From: Parcubacteria group bacterium GW2011_GWA2_36_10
GTDB lineage: Bacteria; Patescibacteriota; Patescibacteriia; UBA1558; GWA2-36-10
Direction: 5' to 3'
DNA length: 9,672 bases
Assembly (NCBI GenBank): GCA_000991205.1
Contig: LBRC01000046.1
Location: forward strand, 1-9,672
Made by a program: the position numbers and the translations under genes
Shown here: positions 1 to 7,056 of the stretch, piece after piece
How the letters are laid out: the number at the start of each line of letters is the position of its first letter
How positions within the stretch are numbered: position 1 is the stretch's first letter
Notes under the pieces: model-generated
What the model saw: the letters and a program-made list of their open reading frames with translations, nothing else
Told to the model about the DNA's origin: nothing
Databases searched by the model: none

Positions 1-290
1 TATTTTTTTGTTTGACTTTGTTTTTGGCTATTTTGGGCTTGATGTCTTTAGCTTTATTTTGGGGCCGACAGTTTATCTTTAAACAAAGAGAGCATTTAGA
101 TAAACTAGCTAGCCAGTCTTTTCGGCAAGCGATTATTATGGCTACTGGTTTTATCATCGCTTTATTATTACAAAAAAATGCTATTTTGCACTGGTGGGTT
201 TTGATGCTTTTGATCTTGACTGCCACTTTTTGTGAATTTCTTTTTTTATTGTTTAGCCAAGATGAAAGTTTAAATAAACACAAGTATTAA
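1..290 (+). CDS. small multi-pass membrane protein, 5' end outside the window
   Basis: The reading frame is open to the left edge, so the true start lies upstream; a TTG at 12 is only the first possible start inside the window. The visible 95 or so residues hold three hydrophobic segments, roughly residues 1-19, 40-54 and 61-82 counted from the TTG. A basic, polar stretch (FKQREHLDK and following) lies between the first two, and the tail is short and polar (SQDESLNKHKY). No catalytic motif is visible. It ends four bases before the pheS start, so it is probably co-transcribed with pheS and pheT. From memory, short membrane proteins of this kind with a conserved tryptophan pair in the last loop (here HWWV) occur beside pheS in Patescibacteria; I could not verify that here. 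Function unknown. Confidence 0.7.
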   Translation, partial: FFCLTLFLAILGLMSLALFWGRQFIFKQREHLDKLASQSFRQAIIMATGFIIALLLQKNAILHWWVLMLLILTATFCEFLFLLFSQDESLNKHKY

Positions 291-294
291 ATTT

Positions 295-1299
295 ATGGAA
301 AATAAACTCAAATCTTTACGCAACTTGATTGAGCGTGAATTACAAGAGATCAAAGATAGTGGAAAATTAGAAGAATTAAAAAATAAATATTTAGGTCGCA
401 AAGGTGAGCTAAATCATATTCTAAAAGGTTTAAAGGATTTGGCGGCTGAAGAAAAACCACGTTTAGGCAAGTTAGCCAATGAAGTAAAAGAGGAACTGGC
501 TGTTTTGTTTGATAAATCAGAAAAAGTTTGGACTAGTAAAGGCCAAGCAGAAGACTTAGACCCGAGTTTGCCAGGTATCAAAAATGAAGTAGGTACTTTG
601 CATCCATCGACTTTAGTGCAATACGAGATTGAATCAGCTTTTGCTCAAATGGGTTTTGCTGTTTATGATGGTCCGCAACTAGAATCTGATTATTATAATT
701 TTACGGCTTTAAATATTCCTGATGATCATCCAGCTCGCGATACCCAAGACACTTTTTGGCTAGAGGGAAATAATCTTTTGCGTACCCATACTTCAAATTT
801 ACAAGTTAGAATGCTCCAAAAATACGGTGCGCCATTTCGTGGTATTTTTCCGGGTAGAGTATTTCGTTATGAATCCACTGACGCTTCACATGATCATACT
901 TTTTTTCAGCTTGAAGGTTTGATGGTGGACAAAGACATTAATATCGGTAATTTGATTGCTACTATGAAAGCCTTATTATCAGCGGTCTTTAAGCGGGAAG
1001 TGGATGTCCGCTTACGTCCAGGATTTTTTCCTTTTGTGGAGCCAGCTTTTGAAATGGATATCAAGTGTTTGGTTTGTGAAGGTAAGGGCTGTTCGGTTTG
1101 TAAACAATCTGGCTGGGTAGAGCTGATGCCTTGTGGTATGGTCCATCCTAAAGTGCTAGAAGCAGGAAATATCGATACCAAAATATATTCTGGTTTTGCT
1201 TTTGGTTTAGGTTTGACACGCATGGCGATGATGAAGTATCGCATTGATGATATTAGGTTATTAGAGTCAGGGGACTTAAGATTTCTTAAACAGTTCTAA
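295..1299 (+). CDS. pheS: phenylalanyl-tRNA synthetase alpha subunit
   Basis: Catalytic subunit of the cytoplasmic (alpha-beta)2 enzyme that charges tRNA-Phe with phenylalanine using ATP. The 334 residues match the family length (E. coli 327). Residues 1-85 form a charged coiled-coil arm for tRNA binding. The class II core follows: GTLHPST near residue 101, motif 2 around FPGRVFRYEST (about 185-195) with the downstream TFFQLEG, and motif 3 at GFAFGLGLTRMAMM (about 300-313). A four-cysteine knuckle (C258, C261, C266, C269), seen in many bacterial PheS proteins, is intact and could bind zinc. The C-terminus DLRFLKQF is the normal family ending, so this gene is complete. The ATG at 295 gives the expected N-terminus; no Shine-Dalgarno site precedes it (AAATTT instead). 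It is followed in the same frame by pheT. Confidence 0.97.
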   Translation: MENKLKSLRNLIERELQEIKDSGKLEELKNKYLGRKGELNHILKGLKDLAAEEKPRLGKLANEVKEELAVLFDKSEKVWTSKGQAEDLDPSLPGIKNEVGTLHPSTLVQYEIESAFAQMGFAVYDGPQLESDYYNFTALNIPDDHPARDTQDTFWLEGNNLLRTHTSNLQVRMLQKYGAPFRGIFPGRVFRYESTDASHDHTFFQLEGLMVDKDINIGNLIATMKALLSAVFKREVDVRLRPGFFPFVEPAFEMDIKCLVCEGKGCSVCKQSGWVELMPCGMVHPKVLEAGNIDTKIYSGFAFGLGLTRMAMMKYRIDDIRLLESGDLRFLKQF

Positions 1300-1329
1300 A
1301 AGTTTGCAAGTCAAGATTTAGCTAATGCT

Positions 1330-3576
1330 TTGACGATGTCTACTGTCGAAGTCGAAGAAATTATTGACCAAAGTAAAAATTTGGAAAACGTTGTCGTCGG
1401 CAAAATCAAAGAACTAAGCGCTCATCCTCAAGCTGATCGTTTGCAAGTCTGCCAAGTAGATTTAGGCGAAAGTACTGAACAAATTGTTTGTGGTGGCTCA
1501 AATTTAAGCAAAGGTATGCTAGTGGCAGTCGCAAAAGTTGGCTCTCGGGTTAAATGGCATGGCCAGGGAGATTTGGTGACTTTAGCCAGTGTTAAAATTC
1601 GTGGCATTGAGAGCAAGGGCATGATCGCTGCTTCTTCAGAAATTGCTTTAGCAGATTTGTTTCCTACTAATGACGAAAAAGAAATTTTAGATTTGACCCA
1701 TTTTCATTTTAAAGTAGGGCAAAATTTAAGTAACGCTTTAGATTTAAATGATATAATTTTAGATATAGATAACAAGTCAATTAATCATCGACCAGATTTA
1801 TGGGGACAATATGGTTTAGCCAGAGAGCTAGCGGCTATTTATCGTGTAAAGTTAAATAATTATTTAGTAAAAGATTTACCAGAATATAAGTCAGAGCTCA
1901 AATTAAAAGTTGATGTTGAAGATAAAACCAAATGTTTTCGCTATTTAAGTGTAGCGCTTAAAAATATTACAGTTGCCCCTTCTCCTTGGTGGCTAAAAAA
2001 TAAACTAAAAGCCGTTGGCATTAGATCAATTAATAATATTGTCGATATTACTAATTATGTGATGTATGAATTGGGTCAACCCATGCATGCTTTTGATGCG
2101 CAAGCAGTCGCTGGACATCATATTTTTGTGAAAAATGCTAAAAAGGGAGATAAATTTGTCACTTTGGATGGCGTCAAACGTCGCCTAACAGAGGATTGTT
2201 TGATGATTGCAGATTCAGAGAAATATTTAGCAGTCGCGGGTGTGATGGGTGGACAAAATAGTGAGATTAATTCTGCTACCAAAGATATTATTTTAGAAGT
2301 AGCTTGTTTTAAAGCAAGTAGCATCCGCAAAGCCTCGCAGGTGATTGCTTTGCGCTCAGAAAGCTCTAGTCGTTTTGAAAAGTCTTTAGATCCAAAGTTG
2401 ACAGAGCTAGCTTTACAAAAAGCTGTAGAATTAATTTTAAACTTAAATGAAGAAGCATATTTAGCAAGTTCAGTGGTAGATATCGATAACAATCCTTTTG
2501 CTAAATTGACTTTAGAGGTGCCAGAAGATTTGATCAATGCTCGCTTTGGTCAAATCATTCCTACCAAGGATATCAAAGATATTTTGACTCGTTTACAATT
2601 TGGTGTGGATTATAAAAAGAAAATTTTTACTATCCAAGTGCCATCTTTTCGCGCTACCAAAGATATCTCTATTCCTGAAGACATTGTCGAAGAAGTAGCT
2701 AGAATTTATGGCTATGACAATCTCACTCCTAGCTTACCTCAAGTGACCTTGAGACAGCCGATTTTGGACGTAGAACATGATACAGCCAAGAGCGTGAGAT
2801 TCTATTTAGCTTTGTCACAGGGCTATAACGAAGTATATACTTATCCATTTACGGATATGTTTTGGGTAGAAAAACTAGGCTTAAAAGCTAGCCAACATTT
2901 GAAAATGACTAATACTTTGACCCAAGATTTAGCTTATTTAAATTTATCTTTACTACCAAACTTGCTAGCTAAAGCAGAGGAGAATCTAAGATTTTTTAAG
3001 AACTTTAAAATTTTTGAATTAGAAAGAGAGAGAGCTTTTTTACAGATGAAAGGTACTTTGCAAAATTTACAGCATCTTTGGCAAATTGATTGGACTTGGG
3101 AAAAAATTGAGCTGGGCAATAGCCAAGTAGCTTTTCAATTAAAAAATCAAGGTTTGATTTTAGGTACTTGTGGCATATTTAATGATGAGATGCTTGCTGA
3201 CAATAAATTTAAAGTAAAAATTGCTTGGTGGGATTTTGATTTTTCTACCGTCTTAAAATATATTAGTCAAAATAAATTTTATCAAAGCTTAGCAAAGTTT
3301 CCTAGCATCAACCGCGATCTAGCTATCTTGATCGATAAAAATGTTTTGTGGGAAGATTTAGAAAAAGAGCTTAAAAAAGTTTCACCCTTGCTTGTCAAAG
3401 TTGAGCCATTTGATGTTTTTACAGGCAGCGGTATTCCCGAAGGCAAAAAATCTCTAGCTTTTCATCTAGAGTTTAAGAGCGCCGACAAAACTCTAGAATC
3501 AGAAGATGCCGATAATTTATTGGCAGAGATAAAACAATTATTAAATTCCAAATTTTCAGCCATTTTAAGGCAATAA
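1330..3576 (+). CDS. pheT: phenylalanyl-tRNA synthetase beta subunit, N-terminus missing
   Basis: Structural, tRNA-binding and editing subunit that partners PheS. Domains in order: OB-fold tRNA-binding domain at about residues 20-115 (HPQADRLQVC, then VCGGSNL); B3/B4 editing domain at about 200-370 (NNIVDITNYVMYELGQPMHA, AGVMGG, RSESSSRFEK); B5 domain at about 395-475 (EDIVEEVARIYGYDN); catalytic-like core at about 480-650; and the C-terminal FDX-ACB anticodon-binding domain at about 655-748 (FPSINRDLAILID). The family normally begins with about 13-16 residues resembling MKISYNWLKEYVD. These are absent: homology resumes immediately after the pheS stop, where in-frame codons read KFASQDLANALT before any start codon. 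The first in-frame starts are TTG 1330 and ATG 1336, both already inside the first conserved helix. TTG 1330 is used because it keeps most homologous sequence; ATG 1336 is equally possible. The rest is full length. Confidence 0.93.
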   Translation: MTMSTVEVEEIIDQSKNLENVVVGKIKELSAHPQADRLQVCQVDLGESTEQIVCGGSNLSKGMLVAVAKVGSRVKWHGQGDLVTLASVKIRGIESKGMIAASSEIALADLFPTNDEKEILDLTHFHFKVGQNLSNALDLNDIILDIDNKSINHRPDLWGQYGLARELAAIYRVKLNNYLVKDLPEYKSELKLKVDVEDKTKCFRYLSVALKNITVAPSPWWLKNKLKAVGIRSINNIVDITNYVMYELGQPMHAFDAQAVAGHHIFVKNAKKGDKFVTLDGVKRRLTEDCLMIADSEKYLAVAGVMGGQNSEINSATKDIILEVACFKASSIRKASQVIALRSESSSRFEKSLDPKLTELALQKAVELILNLNEEAYLASSVVDIDNNPFAKLTLEVPEDLINARFGQIIPTKDIKDILTRLQFGVDYKKKIFTIQVPSFRATKDISIPEDIVEEVARIYGYDNLTPSLPQVTLRQPILDVEHDTAKSVRFYLALSQGYNEVYTYPFTDMFWVEKLGLKASQHLKMTNTLTQDLAYLNLSLLPNLLAKAEENLRFFKNFKIFELERERAFLQMKGTLQNLQHLWQIDWTWEKIELGNSQVAFQLKNQGLILGTCGIFNDEMLADNKFKVKIAWWDFDFSTVLKYISQNKFYQSLAKFPSINRDLAILIDKNVLWEDLEKELKKVSPLLVKVEPFDVFTGSGIPEGKKSLAFHLEFKSADKTLESEDADNLLAEIKQLLNSKFSAILRQ

Positions 3577-3593
3577 TTAGGCCAAGATTAGCC

Positions 3594-3626
3594 AAAAAAC
3601 ACCCCGCAAAACGGGGTTGTTTTTTA
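3594..3626 (+). terminator. Rho-independent terminator after pheT
   Basis: The stem CCCCG (3602-3606) pairs with CGGGG (3612-3616) around a CAAAA loop. It extends through A-T and, past a one-base bulge, CAAA with TTTG-side pairs. It is flanked by an A-run and followed by a run of T. It lies 18 bases after the pheT stop and ends the pheS-pheT unit. Confidence 0.85.
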
Positions 3627-3645
3627 GTCTTTTTTATGCTAAAAT
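3617..3645 (+). promoter_or_regulatory. gyrB promoter, extended -10, overlapping the pheT terminator
   Basis: A -10 element TAAAAT (3640-3645) is preceded directly by TGC, an extended -10. A weak -35 TTGTTT (3617-3622) lies at the optimal 17-base spacing. The -35 sits in the 3' arm and T-run of the pheT terminator. The same TATGCTA core occurs in the secE and pepA promoters of this window, which supports the call. The predicted start near 3652 leaves a leader of about 35 bases. Confidence 0.6.
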
Positions 3646-3686
3646 AAATAAAGTAATTGACCGATTTTTTATAAAAAATATATTTT

Positions 3687-5738
3687 ATGGCAAAAGAAAA
3701 CTTATCGCGATCCGCCTCTGGTGGGAAAAAAGCTGCAAAATCAAGTGCTTATGGCGCTGATCAGATCACTGTTTTGGAGGGTTTGGATCCAGTACGTAAG
3801 CGTCCTGGTATGTATATCGGTAATACGGCTTCCACTGGTTTGCATCATTTGATTTGGGAAGTAGTAGACAATGGTATCGATGAAGCCATGGCGGGTCATG
3901 CAGACACTATCGAGGTGAGATTATTGCCAGAAGGCAAAGTCTCTGTTTCTGATAATGGTCGTGGTATTCCTGTCGATACTCACAAAGTCACTAAAAAGTC
4001 AGCCTTAGAAACAGTCATGACCACCTTACATGCCGGTGGTAAGTTTGGTGATGGTGGCTATAAAGTTTCCGGTGGTTTGCACGGTGTCGGTGTGTCAGTT
4101 GTCAATGCTTTGTCTATTTGGATGCGTACCGAAGTCAAGCGTGAAGGAAAGTTATGGATGCAAGAATATAAATGCGGTAAAGCTGTTTCTTCTGTCAAAG
4201 CGATTGGCAAAGCCACTGGTACTGGTACGACTCAATTTTTCCTGCCAGATAAAAGTATTTTTTCTGTCACCGAATTTGATTGGGAAACAGTCGTTGAGCA
4301 TTTACGTCAGCAAGCTTATTTGACTAAAGGTATCCACATCAATATTTTTGATGATCGTGATGATAAAGGTAATTCTTACAAATATTATTTTGAAGGTGGC
4401 ATTGCTTCTTATATCAAACATTTAAATAAAAATAACGAAGCTAAACAAGAAAAAGTTTTTTACGTCAATAAAGAAAAAGAAGGAATTAGCGTGGAAGTAG
4501 CTTTTCAGTACACCACTGATTTTCGCGAAATCATGTATGCTTTTGCCAATAATATTTATAACCCTGAAGGCGGTAGCCATTTAGTCGGTTTCAAAGCGGC
4601 TTTGACTAGGGTCTTAAATAAATATGCTCGTAAGAATAACTTCTTAAAAGAAAAAGATCAGAATTTGACTTCCGATGATGTCCGCGAAGGTTTGACAGCT
4701 ATTGTTAGTGTTAAATTAGCTGATCCTCAATTTGAGGGGCAAACTAAAGCCAAGCTTGGTAATGTTGAAGTCAGGCCAGTAGTGGAAAATATTTTTGGTG
4801 ATACACTAGAGATTTTCTTAGAAGAAAATCCTCGGGACGCTAAAGAAATTTTAAGCAAGTGCTTGTTAGCTGCTCAAGCCAGAATGGCCGCTCGTTCGGC
4901 GCGGGAGACAGTTTTGAGAAAAGGCGCTTTAGAAGGCTTGACTTTACCCGGTAAGTTATCTGATTGTTCTAGTCGTGACCCTAAAGAGTCAGAAATATAT
5001 ATTGTCGAGGGAGATTCAGCCGGTGGTTCGGCTAAACAAGGTAGAGACCGCAGATTCCAAGCTATTTTGCCTTTGCGTGGTAAGATTTTAAATGTTGAGC
5101 GTGCACGTTTAGACAAAATGTTAGCTAACAATGAAATCAAATCTTTGATTATTGCTTTGGGTACAAATATTGGCGAACAGTTTAATATCGAAAATTTACG
5201 CTATGATCGTATCATTATCATGACCGATGCTGACGTAGATGGTGCTCATATTCGTACTTTGTTATTGACTTTATTTTATCGCCATTTCCCAGAGTTAGTA
5301 AAAACTGGACATATCTATGTAGCCCAGCCACCATTGTTTAGAGTCCAGCGCGGTAAAGAAGTAGAGTATGTTTATAACGAGGCTGAACTAGAAAAAATCA
5401 AAAAGAAATATGGTATTGAAGATGTAGATTTGTTAGTCAATCCGGAAGCGGGCGTTGAAGATGAGGGTGAAGAACGAGCTGAAACTGATGAAGAAGAAGT
5501 AAAGGTAGTTAAGACCGCGAAAATAAATATGCAGCGCTACAAAGGTTTGGGTGAAATGAATCCTACACAGCTATGGGATACCACGATGAATCCAGAAACT
5601 CGTTTGATGAAAATCATTACCATCGAAGAGGCTTCTAAAGCTGATGAGGTCTTTGAAATCTTGATGGGAGCCGAAGTCGCTCCGCGTAAGAAATTCATCC
5701 AAACTCACGCCAAATCCGTCCAAAACTTAGATATTTAG
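3687..5738 (+). CDS. gyrB: DNA gyrase subunit B
   Basis: ATPase subunit of the type IIA topoisomerase that introduces negative supercoils with GyrA. The GHKL ATPase domain shows E58 and N62 in EVVDNGIDEAMAG, DNGRGIP, and GGLHGVGVSVVNALS. The transducer domain follows. The Toprim domain has E441 in EGDSAGGSAKQ, PLRGKILNVE, and the metal-binding acidic set D514/D516/D518 in DADVDGAHIRT. The tail carries MQRYKGLGEMNP and ends in NLDI, the GyrB rather than ParE pattern (inference from family knowledge). At 683 residues it is a normal length for GyrB without the large proteobacterial insert. Two local additions are a basic/Ser-rich N-terminal leader of about 25 residues and a strongly acidic stretch at about residues 585-610 before MQRYKG. 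No Shine-Dalgarno site is visible; the ATG follows TATTTT. It is flanked by its own promoter and terminator, so it is monocistronic. Confidence 0.97.
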   Translation: MAKENLSRSASGGKKAAKSSAYGADQITVLEGLDPVRKRPGMYIGNTASTGLHHLIWEVVDNGIDEAMAGHADTIEVRLLPEGKVSVSDNGRGIPVDTHKVTKKSALETVMTTLHAGGKFGDGGYKVSGGLHGVGVSVVNALSIWMRTEVKREGKLWMQEYKCGKAVSSVKAIGKATGTGTTQFFLPDKSIFSVTEFDWETVVEHLRQQAYLTKGIHINIFDDRDDKGNSYKYYFEGGIASYIKHLNKNNEAKQEKVFYVNKEKEGISVEVAFQYTTDFREIMYAFANNIYNPEGGSHLVGFKAALTRVLNKYARKNNFLKEKDQNLTSDDVREGLTAIVSVKLADPQFEGQTKAKLGNVEVRPVVENIFGDTLEIFLEENPRDAKEILSKCLLAAQARMAARSARETVLRKGALEGLTLPGKLSDCSSRDPKESEIYIVEGDSAGGSAKQGRDRRFQAILPLRGKILNVERARLDKMLANNEIKSLIIALGTNIGEQFNIENLRYDRIIIMTDADVDGAHIRTLLLTLFYRHFPELVKTGHIYVAQPPLFRVQRGKEVEYVYNEAELEKIKKKYGIEDVDLLVNPEAGVEDEGEERAETDEEEVKVVKTAKINMQRYKGLGEMNPTQLWDTTMNPETRLMKIITIEEASKADEVFEILMGAEVAPRKKFIQTHAKSVQNLDI

Positions 5739-5744
5739 TGACAA

Positions 5745-5773
5745 AGCCCCGGCATACGCCGGGGCTGTATTTT
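5745..5773 (+). terminator. Rho-independent terminator after gyrB
   Basis: A perfect 9-bp stem, AGCCCCGGC (5745-5753) with GCCGGGGCT (5758-5766), closes an ATAC loop and is followed by GTATTTT. It starts seven bases after the gyrB stop. Confidence 0.9.
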
Positions 5774-5810
5774 GGGTTTTTAGGGCTTTAAGTTGTGCCT
5801 ATTTACCCAC

Positions 5811-5838
5811 AGTCTAAGCCCGCGCAGCGGGCTTGACT
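5811..5838 (+). promoter_or_regulatory. GC-rich palindrome overlapping the secE promoter -35
   Basis: AGTC-T-AAGCCCGC (5811-5823) pairs with GCGGGCTT-GACT (5827-5838), giving 12 bp with one bulged T and a GCA loop. Its last six bases are the -35 element of the secE promoter. It could be a second terminator for read-through from gyrB (a T-run begins seven bases downstream), an operator, or a REP-like palindrome; the sequence does not decide among these. Confidence 0.55.
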
Positions 5839-5861
5839 TGAAGATTTTTTTATGCTATAGT
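5833..5861 (+). promoter_or_regulatory. promoter of the secE-nusG-rplK-rplA operon
   Basis: TTGACT (5833-5838), a 17-base spacer, and TATAGT (5856-5861) with TGC immediately upstream (extended -10) form a near-consensus housekeeping sigma promoter. Transcription should begin near 5868, about 55 bases before secE. Confidence 0.8.
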
Positions 5862-5872
5862 TTTTTTGTTAT

Positions 5873-5899
5873 AACAGCTTCTGCCCCAGCTGTTTTAAA
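5873..5899 (+). promoter_or_regulatory. hairpin in the secE operon leader
   Basis: AACAGCT (5873-5879) pairs perfectly with AGCTGTT (5888-5894) around an 8-base loop and is followed by TTTAAAA. It begins a few bases after the predicted transcription start. It may stabilise the 5' end or act as a weak attenuator; the T-run is too short for a confident terminator. Confidence 0.4.
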
Positions 5900-5922
5900 A
5901 TACTTTATTTATTAGACTTTTT

Positions 5923-6105
5923 ATGAACAAGTTAATCAATTACTTAAAAGAGTCCAAAGAAGAGCTTAAAAAAGTTTCTTGGCCTACTAGACAAACTACT
6001 ATCAACCACACTTTAGTGGTGATTGGTGTGTCGGTGGCGGTGGCGATTTTTTTAGGCGGTATCGACTTTCTTTTAAGTTTAGCTTTACAAAGCTTTATTA
6101 AATAA
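5923..6105 (+). CDS. secE: preprotein translocase subunit SecE
   Basis: Essential small subunit of the SecYEG channel, in the cytoplasmic membrane. The 60-residue protein is the minimal single-span form. It has an amphipathic cytoplasmic helix with the family signature ELKKVSWPTRQTTI at residues 14-27, then one transmembrane segment at about 31-57. It lies first in the classical secE-nusG-rplK-rplA order, six bases before nusG. The ATG at 5923 follows a run of T with no Shine-Dalgarno site, as for the other core genes here. Confidence 0.95.
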   Translation: MNKLINYLKESKEELKKVSWPTRQTTINHTLVVIGVSVAVAIFLGGIDFLLSLALQSFIK

Positions 6106-6111
6106 AATTTT

Positions 6112-6538
6112 ATGCCAAAACAAACTTCACAACAAGGTAGAAGATGGTATGTTTTACATACTTATTCTGGTTATGAAGAAAATGTTTCCCGCAACTTGAA
6201 ACAGAGAATCGAGTCTATGGATATGGAAGATAAGATTTTTGATATTTTGATTCCGACTGAAACTAAGATCAGGTTTCGTCGGTTCTGGTACTACTCCTAC
6301 TCCAGTTTCTGAAGATGAAATCCAATCTTTATTATCTCGTATGGGCACTGAAGAGCCAGAATATAAAGTTGATATGGAAGTAGGTGAATCAGTCAAAATC
6401 ACTGATGGACCATTCAAAGATTATGAAGGTAAGATTTCTGAAGTTGATGAAGCTCGTGGCAAAGCTAAAGTCTTGGTCTCTATGTTTGGTCGTGAAACCC
6501 CAATCGAGCTAGACTTTTTACAAATTAAAAAGATTTAA
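6112..6538 (+). pseudogene. nusG: transcription elongation factor NusG, disrupted by an internal deletion
   Basis: NusG binds RNA polymerase, suppresses pausing and couples transcription to ribosomes or Rho. The first 53 codons (6112-6270) are a normal NGN-domain start: RRWYVLHTYSGYEENV, then MEDKIFDILIPTETKI. The frame then runs into a stop at 6310-6312. The homologous C-terminal part resumes in another frame at 6272 with GFVGSGTTPTPVSEDEI and continues through an intact KOW domain (GPFKDYEGKI, SMFGRETPIELDF) to 6538. Together about 141 residues are present where the family has about 180. The missing 38-40 residues include the conserved FPGYV segment and the W..VR..P strand that contact RNA polymerase. 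Because sequence is absent, a simple one-base frameshift or ribosomal frameshifting cannot explain it. It is either an assembly deletion or a true lesion; the first is more likely for a core gene. Confidence 0.88.
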
Positions 6539-6563
6539 TACAGTAATTATAAAGATAAACTTT

Positions 6564-6989
6564 ATGGCAAAAGCAATTAAACAGGTTGTAAAATTACAAA
6601 TTCAAGGTGGCAAAGCCACTCCAGCGCCTCCAGTCGGTACTGCTTTAGGACCACATGGTGTAAATATCCAAGAGTTTTGTGTGAAGTTCAATGACGCTTC
6701 AAAAGAAAGAATGGGTGAAGTCGTACCGATTGAACTCACTATTTACGAAGATCGTAGTTTTGATTTTATCTTAAAGACAGCTCCAGCTGCGGAAATGATT
6801 AAAGCCGCTTTATCTTTGAGCAAAGGTTCTGGTAAACCATTACAAGAAAAAGTTGGCAAATTAAGCCAAAGTCAATTAGCAGACATTGCTACTAAAAAAA
6901 TGCCAGACTTAAATACTAAAGATTTAGAAGCAGCTAAAAAGATTATCGCTGGTACTGCCCGTCAAATGGGTGTCAAAATAGAGGAATAA
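6564..6989 (+). CDS. rplK: 50S ribosomal protein L11 (uL11)
   Basis: Builds the base of the GTPase-associated stalk on 23S rRNA. The 141 residues equal the usual length. The N-terminal domain has KLQIQGGKATPAPPVGTALG and HGVNIQEFC; the C-terminal RNA-binding domain has KTAPAAEMIK, GSGKP, KMPDLNTKDLEAA and the ending GTARQMGVKIEE. The gene follows nusG by 25 bases within the operon. The start context is AACTTT-ATG without a Shine-Dalgarno site. Confidence 0.97.
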   Translation: MAKAIKQVVKLQIQGGKATPAPPVGTALGPHGVNIQEFCVKFNDASKERMGEVVPIELTIYEDRSFDFILKTAPAAEMIKAALSLSKGSGKPLQEKVGKLSQSQLADIATKKMPDLNTKDLEAAKKIIAGTARQMGVKIEE

Positions 6990-7000
6990 TTAAAATTTTT

Positions 7001-7047
7001 GAGGGAGTAATTGTTAGTCACAATAACGCTAGTACCTCGCTTATTTT
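7001..7047 (+). promoter_or_regulatory. imperfect hairpin in the rplK-rplA gap
   Basis: ATTGT (7010-7014) pairs with ACAAT (7020-7024) around a TAGTC loop, and the flanks GAGG (7001-7004) and CCTC (7035-7038) can close an outer stem across an asymmetric internal loop. A TTATTTTTT run follows. It could be an L1 autoregulatory site or an attenuator, since L1 represses its own operon in other bacteria. No specific L1-site signature was recognised. Confidence 0.3.
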
Positions 7048-7056
7048 TTAAAAGAT

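Noticed and set aside
2118..2537. 139-codon - strand frame inside pheT
   Set aside because: It is a shadow of the B3/B4 domain coding sequence; low-complexity Ser/Lys product without motifs.
4030..4323. 97-codon + strand frame inside gyrB
   Set aside because: It is a shadow of gyrB, whose conserved ATPase and transducer motifs occupy another frame here.
6154..6417. 87-codon - strand frame across the nusG junction
   Set aside because: The + strand carries clear NusG homology on both sides; the opposite frame is incidental.
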